A stretch of 64,000 nucleotides of DNA from Pomphorhynchus laevis (GCA_012934845.2 WNNJ02003641.1:62001-126000), one strand, 5' to 3'. Shown: positions 40,228-51,072, counted from the first letter of the stretch. Numbers and translations are program-made. The notes: generated from the sequence alone by a model not told the origin.

Positions 40228-40647
40228 CTACAACCTGCTTTTAAGGTTTGATATTATGTCGGCGTAGCTAGTGAGGCTCAGTCTTGATTTTGCAGTAGTG
40301 ATTGATTCTATTAAAGATCGAGCGCGATCTCCTAGTCCACCTGACGATGATAAGATAAAAGGTACAAACGAACCTTTTTCGACTGTTATCACTCTTTCTT
40401 CGTATTTAGAAATCTTCATGTTCTCGTTGTACTCGAACGAGGACGAGAGGGCTCGGTTGGAAAACGATTGAGCAAAAATGGAAAAGACACTGACATCCAA
40501 GAATGTCCGCTCATATCGTGTGCCGTTGAGTCCTGTTCCTACCGCGTCTAGCCTTGCTCCATATTCTCTTGAAGTGTTTGACGCGTCAAATGTAAGGTTG
40601 TCAGAAACTGGGGATAATTGTGGTTCGATTTCCACGCTGTGACACAC
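40228..40647 (-). CDS. RLE-LINE D4 restriction-like endonuclease domain
   Basis: A 139-codon frame: SVEIEPQLSPVSDN, then GARLDAVGTGLNG with the first aspartate, ERTFLDVSVFSIF with the second, KYEERVITVEKGSFVPFILS and SSSGGLGDRAR, ending NLKSRL-stop, shorter than D3 and D5, which have about 40 more basic residues. The domain itself is intact, which is notable in a copy that has lost its polymerase. Confidence 0.8.
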   Translation of the reverse strand: MCHSVEIEPQLSPVSDNLTFDASNTSREYGARLDAVGTGLNGTRYERTFLDVSVFSIFAQSFSNRALSSSFEYNENMKISKYEERVITVEKGSFVPFILSSSGGLGDRARSLIESITTAKSRLSLTSYADIISNLKSRL

Positions 40648-41202
40648 ACTGGTTAGTTCATGAGCAATTATGTCACGTTACGCATTGTGCCTGATGGTTA
40701 GGAGGCCACCTTTTCTGCATAAGAGGGCATGTCCGACCTCATTCAGCTCCGCATTGGCAGTGTTTACCGACCAGGTTCTTTGGCATTAAACCATATCGCG
40801 TTGAAATGGCATCGGTGAATTCGTTAGAGGTTAAGTGGAAGTTTTTGTTTTTTAGAGGCAGGGCGCTTAACCAGGCAGTCTGCCTGCCTTTTTAGAGGCA
40901 GGCAGACTCTTGATGCGTGTGCTAGAATGTTTTTAAGTGCCGGGTTATGATAAATGGGTGATTGAGTGATGCGCTCTTGGAAAGCCATGACCCGGCGGGT
41001 TGAGATCCGCTTGAACATGATTCTCTGTCTCTCTCACGTAGGGCGTTTCCGCCGGGATTGCTGTCATACGTAGAACAAATTTGTATATACGCTTCGCAGT
41101 CCAGGTGAGCCATGAAAGACGGGTAAAATACTCCAATGCCGTCTAGCTTAAGCGGAGAGGACAGATTGTATACCATTCATCGACGCATGAGTTTGTTGTT
41201 AT

Positions 41203-41820
41203 CTATGGTATAAGGCTTGATTTTATTACTTCCGACAATTCTGCTAGCCATACGGGTTGGCATTGACAAGTTCGTAGTACGCGGGTCCACTTTGCTTGAA
41301 TAGCCCGGGTAAGTCCTGTAAAAGCGACTTGCGGATCTATCTTGGCGACTGATGTCAGGCGAGTGACGAGGAGGTTCCAATATTTTAGATGTTGGGTGAT
41401 CGCTTTTTGTTCATACTCAAGTGAACCTACATGTGAACCAAGAATTGACAAGCCGGCCGATCTTTGACGGATTTGTGGAGATGGCAAATTGTTTTGACAT
41501 AGTGGACTGTATGAGAGTATCTGAGATTTTAACGCGTTTACGTGATATCCGTATTTCGGTCCTTCATTGACTAGAATTTCCCAACCTTTTTTTAGTTGAT
41601 CTGATAGTAAAATATCGGATGAAGGTTCGACAGCGGGCGGACGCAAATCCTGAAGCATGGTTTTGACGGATTTTCCTTTCATTTGACAGTCAGGTGACAG
41701 GACCGTAAACTTTGTTTTGTCTTCGAGTACGTGCGTTCCGGCGGTTATCTTTCCTTGTACCATCAATTTTCTATAACGCTTGTTCCAATCATGGGTGATT
41801 GATTTAGTTTGCAGCTGCAA
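41203..41820 (-). pseudogene. RLE-LINE D4 middle part: pre-RT linker fused to RT thumb
   Basis: A 205-codon frame. The start (KSITHDWNKRYRKLMVQGKI, LRPPAVEPSSDIL) is the pre-RT linker. It runs directly into the thumb (EGPKYGYHVNALKSQILSY, GLSILGSHVGS, VAKIDPQVAFTGLTRAIQAK, WTRVLRTCQCQPVWL). RT motifs A, B and C are absent although the frame is unbroken, so the deletion was in frame or has been selected. Without motifs A and C no polymerase activity is possible. Confidence 0.8.
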
Positions 41821-41835
41821 GTTGCGTTGGAGGTA

Positions 41836-42435
41836 TTATGCTTCGATGAAGAGTTCACTAAAATTTTTTTGTTGCCAATGAGTAAACCTCCGTTCGAGGG
41901 TTTTGCGAACTAGCGACACCTTTTTTGTCGGAATCCGCTGCAATATGCATTGGGCGAACGCTACAGCTGATTTGAGTGCTGAAGGTTCGCCAGCCTTGTT
42001 TGATCCAAATTTTAAGTAGAATGTAGATAGGGTTTCTATGATCATATTGCTAACTTTGCAGCCGGGCAGTCTGAGTAGGCTTGACCTCCATTGGATAACT
42101 TCATTGTAAATATCCTCGATGGTATTGACGGAGCTATATCTTTCGATGGGAACTTCGGGTGATATCATTGTTTGTTGGGTTTGGATGTTGCTATTCGAGA
42201 AGATCGACTCTGATGACTGAGGGTGCGACTGACCAGGATTATTCATAATTGCGATTTGATTGTCTATGAGACCATTTTGAGGAATTTTGTTAGGCGATCG
42301 TCTGTTAGAGCATTTTATAGACCCACAATTGACGCACGGGATGTTCATCTTTCTGCATCGACATCCCCGACAAACAGCGTTGGGGCCATTGCATCCGCAG
42401 CATTTTGTTATGGAGCTGGGCTTCCCTCGCGGCAT
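41836..42435 (-). CDS. RLE-LINE D4 N-terminal protein with CXC-like cysteine cluster
   Basis: The frame is open from further upstream, but the start is placed at the ATG of MPRGKPSS because D6 starts at the same residues (MPKGKPSD). Cysteine cluster: CCGCNGPNAVCRGCRCRKMN, then PCVNCGSIKCSNRR, at least nine cysteines in about 38 residues, resembling CXC/tesmin-type DNA-binding motifs. Next come a polar linker, DIYNEVIQWRSSLLRLPG, and VSLVRKTLERRFTHWQQ, which matches ISMIRKTLERRLRMW of D2. The frame stops at 41,836 after FIEA, and the next block follows after a small break. Confidence 0.75.
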   Translation of the reverse strand: MPRGKPSSITKCCGCNGPNAVCRGCRCRKMNIPCVNCGSIKCSNRRSPNKIPQNGLIDNQIAIMNNPGQSHPQSSESIFSNSNIQTQQTMISPEVPIERYSSVNTIEDIYNEVIQWRSSLLRLPGCKVSNMIIETLSTFYLKFGSNKAGEPSALKSAVAFAQCILQRIPTKKVSLVRKTLERRFTHWQQKNFSELFIEA

Positions 42436-42510
42436 ATTGAAGATTGTGTGTTTAAGCTTTTTTAAGATTGTTTGAGTTGTGTATATTAATTGTAAGATGT
42501 TTGTAATCAA

Positions 42511-43427
42511 GAAAATTTTAGACTGTTGACTTAGCTCACTTAGCTAGTCGATCTGAATCTGATTGTATGTATATTACATTTTGTATGTTATTTATCTCAA
42601 ATGTAAGAATTTTAATAACCAAGACTTTTGTTTTAACGTAATATTTTTTACAGGTCATAGATATAAGTTTGAACTTTGACTAGTTTGAACTTCATTTTTG
42701 CCTCACGATTCATTCGTCGTGATTAGATTAACGTAATATTATTAACGTAATAATATATATATTATATATTTATTTTTATTAATAAACTATTTATAGTTAA
42801 TATTAATAGTTTAGTTAATATTGAGTTAATTAGTAAACTCAATTAACTCAATTTTCAATTAATTCATAATTGAGTTAATTGAGACAATTGAGTTAATTTA
42901 TCATTTGAGTTATCAATTAATACTTTGTATAATTCATATTTACAAGGAAAGATTTTTAAAATCTCAATTTTTATTAATTGATGAATAGATAATATACTAT
43001 GAGGAGAATCAAGATTAGTGATAATCTGGAGGAACTGTAATTAGTGTTATATTATTACATTATTATATTATTATAGGTGAAACATTTTTTATTTATAATT
43101 TCTATTGCAAACCATAAAAACATCACAAATCTCTTTAAATGTGAATCACATTTTAAGCAACTCGCTCAGTTCACGCCAAGCTATTTAATAACTACATAAG
43201 AGTTTATGGAAAGATTCCAGAAGATCAAATATCAACTAGGACCTTCAACGATATTTTTCAGCTTGAATGTATCCTCGCTGTACACGTCGATCCTACAGGG
43301 TATTAAATACCTGCAAGAAGAAATGTACGAAAAAAATAAAAATAAATAAAAATACTATGCCACTAATAGAAGATGGTCTCCAAATAGTACTTAAGATAGT
43401 ACTCAATGAGTACTCCTAATAGTACTT
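42511..43427. other. AT-rich stretch with clustered AGTTAATT inverted repeats
   Basis: No gene. Near 42,530 ACTTAGCTAGTCGATCTGAA may be a decayed PLE terminus. Between about 42,815 and 42,925 the strings TGAGTTAATT and AATTAACTCA alternate five to six times in both orientations, giving overlapping small hairpins. The remainder is AT-rich. Confidence 0.55.
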
Positions 43428-43625
43428 ATCGACTTCCGTTCTTGTATGTTTCTTCTTTCATCGCTTCTTTTCCCTAAAATCGATTACTGCCTTAGCCTTT
43501 TCGCCAATTCTCCAAAATCCATCATCCTACCCCTACAACGAATAATCAACTCCGCCGTTCGAGTGTTCTTTCGTCTCTGTCGCTTCTACCACATATCTTG
43601 CCCACTCTCCTGGCCCACCATCTGC
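43428..43625 (+). mobile_element. LINE-C RT-thumb fragment, truncated at both ends
   Basis: The plus-strand frame IDFRSCMFLLSSLLFPKIDY, then RIINSAVRVFFRL, matches copy C2 almost residue for residue. It is 198 bp without either terminus. The flanking TAGTACT repeats on the left (43,385-43,430) suggest it was joined by repair or recombination, not target-primed insertion. Confidence 0.8.
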
Positions 43626-43955
43626 AACAAACTCTGTTTGGTGGGGCCTGATCCCGGCTCTGCAATATAAAAAACTTATTGTCTATACCGGTGATTGATC
43701 AATAAACTATACATTAAACTATGCTAAACCATTTTGCCTTTTATATTTGTGCATGCCATTAGTTATTATTAAGAAAATCTTTATTATAATTATTATAATA
43801 ATAGCTCCTCGTATACTGTAGCTCCTCGTATGCTTAACGCTAAGTATACAGGATCCATGATACTTTTACTGTTTAATGTTTAAGGACTGCAGACGCTAAT
43901 TAATGATGGAATTATTGAATGGTTAGAAAATTTTGATGTTGTTCTGTTAGAAACC

Positions 43956-44603
43956 TTGGTAACGACAAAATGTTCATTACCGGGATTCTATACTTTTGAT
44001 ATTCCTGCTATAATCGGTAATCGAGGTCGTCCGTATGGAGGGATAATTCTTGCATTCAAACCTACAGTCGAAAGCTGGGTTTGTAAACATTATTTCAACT
44101 CTATTGGGGTTGATACTCCCTGTGCTTTTCTGGTTGCTTCGTATTTTAAGCCGTCACTTACGGCAGCAGATATCATTGACGACATTTCACAGATATTAGA
44201 TGGAGTCCCGATATCTAAGCCTATAGTCATCGCGGGAGATGTCAATGCCCGATACTCTCTACCTATCTCGGATAAACTTGAGCAACTAATTTCTTACTTC
44301 GAGTCTATACAACTCAAACTCCATATCCCTAGCGAAAAATGGTTCTATGAATCATGGAACGGTAGAAGCTGTATTGATTTTATTTTTTCAAACGTTTCTG
44401 TCAGGGATACACATTTGGAATTGGCAAGTATATGGTCTTTAGTTCGGAAACACAAGCCGGTGTCATGTCTTTTTGATTGCGTATCTCCAAAAATAGAAAC
44501 TCAGTATATCCGTAAACAAAGTAGAATTATACGATATCCAGCTATCCAAAATAACAATATTATTCGTGCGTTTACACTTTTATTCACAGGGAATTTTGAG
44601 TAG
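43956..44603 (+). CDS. LINE-F endonuclease
   Basis: The frame starts a little upstream (GLQTLINDGIIEWLENFDVV, where LLETLV replaces the usual Q-E-T) and continues FDIPAIIGNRGRPYGGIILA, CAFLVASYFKPS, PIVIAGDVNARYSLPIS (catalytic-type Asp and Asn) and SCIDFIFSN. The late S-D-H motif of EEP nucleases appears only as SLVRKHKPVSCLF, with HKPV in place of SDHxP. It ends at a TAG after GNFE, and the next block continues in the same frame. Confidence 0.75.
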   Translation: MVTTKCSLPGFYTFDIPAIIGNRGRPYGGIILAFKPTVESWVCKHYFNSIGVDTPCAFLVASYFKPSLTAADIIDDISQILDGVPISKPIVIAGDVNARYSLPISDKLEQLISYFESIQLKLHIPSEKWFYESWNGRSCIDFIFSNVSVRDTHLELASIWSLVRKHKPVSCLFDCVSPKIETQYIRKQSRIIRYPAIQNNNIIRAFTLLFTGNFE

Positions 44604-44606
44604 AGT

Positions 44607-46359
44607 ATGTCCACCCTAATTTCAACTTTATTAGCTGCTTGTGGTCATCGTAATTGTTTGAACAAAGTTAGGCAGAGTACTCAAAGGCCACTCTGGATGC
44701 GTGCCATACAACGGGCTCTGATATTCTTAAGTAAGCGTTTTCGTTTTGATATTTCAGTGCGCCGAGAATACGTTTTGCTTCGTCAATTCTACACCCATCT
44801 AAATGTTATGTGGAGAAAAACTAAATTACATGCAGAGGAACAAAAGCGGATCTATCTAGCGGAAAAGGCTCCGTGGATATTATTACGTCGAAATAATTCA
44901 GGTACATCTCAGATCCCTTTGAGTGCATGGGTATCTCATTTTTGTAAGACGCTTAAACACTCTCCATTATTTGATACTCCACTCAACCTTTGTGGTATTA
45001 CACTTTCTTCGATTGATAATGACTCACTGAATCACAGTTTTTCTCATCGAGAAATAGAGATGGCTGTGCAAATAATGAAAACTAATAAAGCGTCTGGTCC
45101 CGATAATTTTTGTGCAGAACATATTAAGTCAACATTCTCTATTTTAGTGAATTATTGGACATTTCTCTTCAACTCCTTATTACATGGTGCACCTATCCCA
45201 GATTCCTGGCGAACGAGAGTTATCAAAATACTTTATAAAGGTAAAGGTTCAGCAAATGATACTAATTCGTACAGAGGTATTGCCCTCTTAAATCACTGCT
45301 ATAAGCTTCTAACATTGGTCATGTCTACCCGTTTAACTTACTGTAGAGGATCATACCTTCCAAACGAACAATTTGGGTTTAGAAAAAAATAAATCGGCTA
45401 CTGATGCTATTAGAATTGTTAGAGACCGAGTTCAGGACTGCTTCAATCAGCACAGCTCTCTCTATGCGATTTTTATTGATTTTCAAAAGGCATTTGACTC
45501 GGTCAATCGCAATCTTTTATTGATTAAACTCAATACAAGAATTCATATTAATGGTTGTTTTCTTAATCTTCTTCTTGCCGTGTTACAGCCGAGTTCTCTA
45601 CGTATATTCGATGGTCTAAGGTTGTCCGAGTCATTTGTTACTGATAGAGGAGTGCTGCAAGGTGACCCATTAAGCCCATTGCTTTTTTCCTTCTTTCTGG
45701 TAGATTTACCTTCAGTAATAAGTAGTTCTTATCAGGCGGTCAGCTCCGTACTGTATGCAGATGATCTCGTCATATTGTCTTCTAATCGATATTCCGCTCA
45801 ACTAGCATTGAATGCGCTTGACAATTTTTGCATTCAAAATGAATTAAAGGTAAATAAAGGAAAATCGAAAATCATCAAATTTAGGAAAGGTCGTCCTCGT
45901 TGCCGTGATGACATTCTTACAATAGGCGGTGAGTTCCTAGAGTTTTGCACTGCTTATACTTATCTGGGGATTATCCTTACCTCCAGATGGTCATTCTCAC
46001 GCCATCTGGAACAAAAAGCCTCCAAATTAGTTATCGCCACAGCTTGTGTTTCGAATCTCGGATCATTATCTTTTGAAAGTGCACTTCACTATTTTGATGT
46101 AATGCTACTGCCAATCATTACCTATGGCCTTGTCGCCATTTGGGCCGACTTGCTCGCTAGTAATTTTCGTCAACTTGATCAGTGCAAATGGAGATTTGTA
46201 AAGCGCACAGATGGTATTTCCTCTCGAACCTCGTCCACTGCTGTTGCCTTTGTCACGTTTAGGACAATGCTCTATTGGAATAAAAACACAGCTAGGGCTA
46301 CCTTGCACATCAGAATTTTGCCGATGTTGAAATGTTCAATATTAAGTTGTCTAGTCTAG
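44607..46359 (+). pseudogene. LINE-F reverse transcriptase (one frameshift)
   Basis: First block (to 45,392): RRNNSGTSQIPLSAWVSHF, MKTNKASGPDNFCAEHIKS, RVIKILYKGKGSANDTNSYR, GIALLNHCYKLLTLVMSTRL and NEQFGFRKK. After the A7 run it goes on NKSATDAIRIVRDRV, YAIFIDFQKAFDSVNRNLLL (motif A), VTDRGVLQGDPLSPLLFSFF (motif B), SSVLYADDLVILSSN (motif C), LKVNKGKSKIIKF, AYTYLGIILTSRWSFSRHL and ITYGLVAIWADLL. All catalytic RT residues are present. Confidence 0.8.
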
Positions 46360-46660
46360 ATATGGGGTTTAAACTCACTCCAGTCTACACTCAAACGGCA
46401 TGGAAAGACGCACAAGCAATTAAAAGACCATTAACGTGGCGGGCCTCAATTCACGGCTATCATGATAAGTTTTGCATGATATCTATACCGTGTCATGATA
46501 GGTCCCATTTGTGTCGTTGTCGTTTTCGCAAAGAAGAATGCAGTTCTCTTTTACATTTATTTTCATGCATATACTTGAGCGGCTTATCTTTGAGGGAAGT
46601 AGATGTAATGCATCAGTAATTGGGTATTGTGGTAACTATTATGCCTTTACGAACCGCTAC

Positions 46661-48107
46661 AATGATGCCTTTCTAAATTAATTGTAGATTAATATAAAAC
46701 TTGGAAAGCGTTTAAATATAGCCAATCATTTGGATCATTGGAAATGTCCACATCTTCACGAAACTAACGTCTTTATTTATTTGTGATCTTTTATGGTTTT
46801 TATTTTTTAACATGTTTCTTTTTTCCCTGGCCGAGAGGCAAGCAGGGCAATAATAACACTTCATTATTATAATAATAAAGATAATAATACATAATAATAA
46901 TATTTTTGTTTATTATAATAATAAATCTATCTCTTAAAAAAATTAATTTATTATTATTAAACTATCTTTTTTTGGGCCCACTTGCTGGTAACCTCGACTG
47001 TATGTTTTACTAAAATAAATTTTTCCAATAAAAACATTATTATGTATAAAGAGCTATACTTTCTGTGATTTGTCAAAAATCACGTAAATCTTTATTACTG
47101 TTTGACAAAAAGAAAATAAAATTCTTAACTATTTACTGAAACTCATTTTCTGTACCATAAGTTTAACCGATTAAAGCCAAACTGAAAATGCACTTGCTTT
47201 AAAATAAAAATATTTAAATTCGATATTTCTGTTTAAGAATTCATTATTCATTTTTTAATAAATATTAACATTTAAAATATTCATTTTATGCTTTGTGTTC
47301 GCTTAGTAAATTTATAGAATTTATTAATTAATTACAAAATAATAATAAGTATTTATTAATTACAAAAAAATTTACGATCAGATCAGCTGAGTCTACGTAT
47401 TTTTTTTGAATATCAAGAGATAGAGAAAAGAGAACAAAATATATCTCGACACTATAAGTGCTGTAGGCAATACTCTACGCTGTAGCATAAAATGTGGATT
47501 TGTTTCAGAAGTTATGGTGAGAGCGATGCTAAATCTCGAATAGAATGACTAGTTTCTTTTGAACAAAACAGCTTTGTTAATTGCTAACATAGACCATTGT
47601 ATTTTTGATTGTATTTTCTTAAAAGTTTATCAACAAATACTAGAAATAAGACCAATTTCTTTGTTCAATTTCGGGAAAAGATAAATTACAGTTTCTAAGT
47701 TTTAATACTAATGAACACATGACAATTGCATGACCTTATTTGGCAACTATTTTGTAATTTATCTCAAGTCTTTAGATGACATAAATTAAAGAAACATTGT
47801 TTTAGCTAGTTTTTGCACAATATACGACTAAAGCATTATAATCAGATCAGCTAAGTCTAAGTATTTTATATTTTTATAATACTAAAAATATTTTTATGCC
47901 TTGTGTTTGGTTTGAAATTTATAGAATTTATTAATTATAAGGAATATTTTCTTAAGCTATTTCGCTTAATAGCTTCAATAATGTTTTAATAATATTTTGT
48001 TGTTTGGTCATCAGAAGGAACTGCTATTACAATTAAACAATAAATAATGAAATAATAATTATTTATGATGCTTGACACGTAAATGTTTGCATCTGCGCAA
48101 ATTCGAA
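46661..48107. other. AT-rich stretch with scattered PLE terminal pieces
   Basis: No gene. Decayed PLE termini are recognisable at about 47,378 (GATCAGATCAGCTGAGTCTA) and 47,840 (TAATCAGATCAGCTAAGTCT). The second extends to a truncated TGGTCATCAGAAGGAACTGC near 48,005. The rest is unassigned. Confidence 0.55.
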
Positions 48108-48625
48108 TAAATCAAATCAGCTAACTCAGTCTAAGTATTTAATATAATTATAAAAAAAATTTTCTACATCAAAATTTAATAATTAAATAATTATAAATAA
48201 TAAATAATTGTTGTGAGATTTGATATAATTTATTTCAAATTAAAATAAAATATTGAAATTTAAAATAAAAGTCATTTTAATGAATTGACTAATAAATAAC
48301 AGACGTTGTATCAAAATAAGAATTAGAGGTCATCAGGAGGAACTGCTATGCTATCAGGCTTCGGCCCCTAACTCCTCTACCCAACATAGCAGCGGGGCAA
48401 ATAAGTGTCAAGGACGTATTTCCTCTGATTAAATTTGATTATATGGTATCCTATTCTAATACAAAGTATATTATTTATTATCCATCCATAAACATTTTCC
48501 GCTAATGATTTTAAATTTAATTTTAATATTATTGTGTTGATTTATATATTTTAATATTTTCTGCTTGATGTTATTTTTATAGTAACCTAGTTTAAAATAT
48601 CCATCTATTCATCTTTTTAATTTGA
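48108..48625 (-). mobile_element. PLE 3' part, minus orientation, complete pseudoknot block
   Basis: It begins with AATCAAATCAGCTAACTCAG (element terminus), passes AACAGACGTTGTATCAAAAT and the pseudoknot block at about 48,325-48,430, then the reverse of the RT C-terminal frame (TATTATCCATCCATAAACAT). It ends near 48,625 where a plus-strand copy begins, so two 5'-truncated copies lie head to head. Confidence 0.8.
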
Positions 48626-48629
48626 AATA

Positions 48630-49018
48630 AATTATATCAAATCTTATAACAATTATTTATTATTTATATCGTAAATATGACATATTTAAATTTACAAGAA
48701 ACATATTTTTGCATGAGCATTCATGCAATACCATATAATATAAAATATAATACATTAAATAATGAAATTTTAAGAATTGCAACAATATGTAATGATATTG
48801 GCTTTCTTCAAAATCATTTAAATAATTTAATAGATACATATTTTAAACTAGGTTACTATAAAAATAACATTAAGCAGAAAATAGTAAAATATATAAATCA
48901 ACACAATAATATAAAGAATAAATTTAAACTCTTAAGTGACAAATTTTTATGGATGGATAATAAATAATATACTTTGTATTAGAATAAGATACTAGATAGT
49001 TTTATAAGAGGAAATATG
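48630..49018 (+). mobile_element. PLE RT C-terminal part, plus orientation
   Basis: The frame 48,677-48,967 reads MTYLNLQETYF, SIHAIPYNIKYNTLNNEILR, IATICNDIGFLQNHLNNL, KLGYYKNNIKQKIVKYINQ and ends FLWMDNK-stop. It corresponds to the linker after the PLE RT palm. The copy ends at TTATAAGAGGAAATA, the very start of the pseudoknot block, where a second copy begins. It is a fossil fragment. Confidence 0.8.
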
Positions 49019-49024
49019 TAATAA

Positions 49025-49705
49025 AATAAAATAAATTTGCATGAGCATTCATGCATACCATATAATATAAAATATAATACATTAAATAATGAAATTTTAA
49101 GAATTGCAACAATATGTAATGATATTGGCTTTCTTCAAAATCATTTAAATAATTTAATAGATGCACATTTAAAACTAGGTTACTATAAAAATAACATCAA
49201 GCAGAAAATAGTAAAATATATAAATCAACACAATAATATTTAAAATAAATTTTTACTCTTTATCGGAAATTTTTTGGGTAATATATTTTGTATTTGGATA
49301 GGATACTAGATAATCCAATTTCATGAGAGGAACTATATCATTAGCATGTGTTTGGTCCCGCTGCTATGTTGGACAGAGGAAAATTGGCCGAAACCTGATA
49401 ACATATCAGTTCCTCCTGGTGACCTCTAATCCTTTTTCTGATACATCGCATGTTATTAATCAATTCATAAAAATTAACTTTCATTTTAAATTTCAATGTT
49501 TTTATTTTAAATAAAAATAATATTAAGTATAAATTATTAAAAATAATTAATTCTTATATAAAATTTCATAACAATTATTTATGATTATTTATTATCTAAT
49601 TATTAAATTTTGATTTATTATTTTTATTTACTTATTCTTATTTATTTTTTATTTTTTATTTAATTTCATAATTATTTTAAATACATAATATCAGTTAGCT
49701 AATTT
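49025..49705 (+). mobile_element. PLE RT C-terminal part and 3' region, tandem to the previous copy
   Basis: It starts TTTGCATGAGCATTCATGCA and repeats the same coding segment (HSCIPYNIKYN to INQHNNI), followed by the 3' untranslated block at 49,322-49,420 and the AT-rich end to about 49,705 (ATATCAGTTAGCTAATTTGA). The two plus copies are in direct tandem, a layout well known for Penelope-like elements. In the structured block one pair of helix S4 and part of S3 are changed. Confidence 0.8.
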
Positions 49706-49724
49706 GATTAGTAAACAAATCAGA

Positions 49725-50040
49725 TCATCTAGCTGAGTCTACTAAAAATGATAATAAAATAAATAATAAATGATGGATAGTTGTAATTTTTTATCGTTAT
49801 TATCAAAAATAAGGATAAATACTTATAAATTATAAATAATTAATTTAAATTGTATATAAAATTTAAAATTAATTAAAATTTAGTTTAAATTGGGATTTTA
49901 AATGAAAGTCGATTTTTATGAATTGACTAATACATAATAGACGATATATTCGATTGAGGAATATAGGTCATCAAGAGGATCTGTTATGTTATCATTTTTC
50001 GGCCACTTTTCCTCGACCCAAATTCTGGTATTACCAATTT
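49725..50040 (-). mobile_element. PLE 3'-terminal fragment, decayed
   Basis: It starts AATCAGATCATCTAGCTGAG and runs through GAATTGACTAATACATAATA to ATAGGTCATCAAGAGGATCT and TTTTTCGGCCACTTTTCCTC. The orientation is opposite to the copy on its left, so the cluster 48.1-50.0 kb reads minus, plus, plus, minus. Confidence 0.7.
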
Positions 50041-50743
50041 GTATCAAAGGTTCAAAAATTCTGTATCGAATAGATACAAAATCGGCATATTATTGCCGAT
50101 TTTGTCCAGAATTGGCAGACTATAGGCGATTGTTCGGTATAAACCAAGGATTCTTTTAATCAAAATAGTAATTAAATCGTGACTATTGCTTGAGCATATT
50201 CCAAAGCATCGAAATGGTAAGCTTACCATTTTCCTGCACTAGGACACTATACACAAGCATTGTAGCTCATCACATGTCGTAACTTTAATTTCAGTCTTAT
50301 TTTTCCCATATAATTTATAAAAGTATAATTTATCATGTTGCTCACATGTTGCCAACATGTTAATTTCAGCTTTGCTTGTTGCATCCGAATATTTTCCCGA
50401 TCATAAATTTGTCACAGTTGCTTATTGAATAAATGATTTGTGCTTGCCTCTTGGCACTTTCTTGTATGAATACTACACATTTAAACTTAAAATTACACAC
50501 TGTGATAAGTCCCTTGTTATTTTGTATTTGCTCACTTTTTGACTTTCAATTTTACGTGTTCAATGTCCATTTAAATTTATTAGTAATTTTTTTAAAAGTC
50601 GACTTATCGTGACCTTTATCTGGCCGTTCCTTAGTTTCTAAACTATAGTAGTGTTAGCAATTATGTATCTCAATATTTATATATAGTATATTGGCGAATC
50701 TTTAGTACATCGCTAATTAGCTACTATATTTTATTATTTTTTT
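50041..50743. other. AT-rich stretch without recognisable gene
   Basis: About 700 bp, no supported frame or element. It begins with a short imperfect hairpin near 50,075-50,105 (AAAATCGGCATATTATTGCC and CGATTTT). Confidence 0.5.
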
Positions 50744-50912
50744 TCCTGAAATCAGCTCCCTCTCGACGTCCGCCGCGCTCTCTCCTTTATTACATTCAAA
50801 TACCTCCTCCGTACCCACCTTCTCGACACATGATTTAGATTTTTGTCTTTTTTTTGTGGTCATGTAAGCGTGCGCCGGCACGCATTGCCACATAAAAATA
50901 AATCTGTTTTTT
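50744..50912 (+). mobile_element. LINE-C 3'-end fragment
   Basis: About 170 bp: the last 27 codons (QLPLDVRRALSFITFKYLLR then THLLDT-stop) followed by the family 3' end with GTGGTCATGTAAGCGTGCGC, the hairpin partner GCACGC, and a short A-rich end. It is a severely 5'-truncated insertion. The family 3' terminus is the same as in the copies at 7.7, 9.1, 25.8, 30.9 and 51.1 kb. Confidence 0.85.
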
Positions 50913-51072
50913 TTTACTCTAAAATACAATATGTTCTAATTTCAGTCCAAACACTGAATATTTTACACGCTGTAAAATATTTTACACATGCTTAAAATTG
51001 ATTGCCTTATAGTTAACAGATTGGCTTCGCGTAAAATATCCTAGCTGGCTACATTGTCACGCCATTATTTTA

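Larger units (their letters stand above)
40044..42510 (-). mobile_element. RLE-LINE copy D4: both ends present, RT core deleted
   Basis: A minus-strand element of about 2.4 kb. The N-terminal cysteine cluster (starting MPRGKPSS at 42,435) and linker are intact, and RT thumb, knuckle region and RLE follow. Between them the whole RT catalytic region (motifs A to C) is missing: VEPSSDILLSDQLKKGWEIL joins the pre-RT linker to the region after YADD without a break in frame. Near 40,870 the sequence CAGGCAGTCTGCCTGCC is a small local rearrangement and the zinc knuckle is damaged. The 3' end carries GGACCCATTTGCGGGTAACC and an A7-TTATT terminus. This is the only copy here with both a 5' start and a 3' end. 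Confidence 0.85.
43870..46660 (+). mobile_element. LINE-F, APE-type LINE of a distinct clade, about 2.8 kb, three breaks
   Basis: A plus-strand element: endonuclease (to 44,603), linker and RT start (44,607-45,392), RT core (45,373-46,359) and a C-terminal cysteine motif (46,332-46,619, CRCRFRKEECSSLLHLFSC). Motif B is GVLQGDPLSPLLF and motif A DFQKAFDSVNR, unlike the [10 protein letters not shown] and FSKAFD/LSSAFD types of LINE-A, B and C, so it belongs elsewhere among APE-LINEs (I/Jockey/L1 side). Breaks: an in-frame TAG at 44,601-44,603, a one-base shift in an A7 run near 45,385, and a shift near 46,315. ORF1 was not found, so it is 5'-truncated at the start of the endonuclease. Confidence 0.85.
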
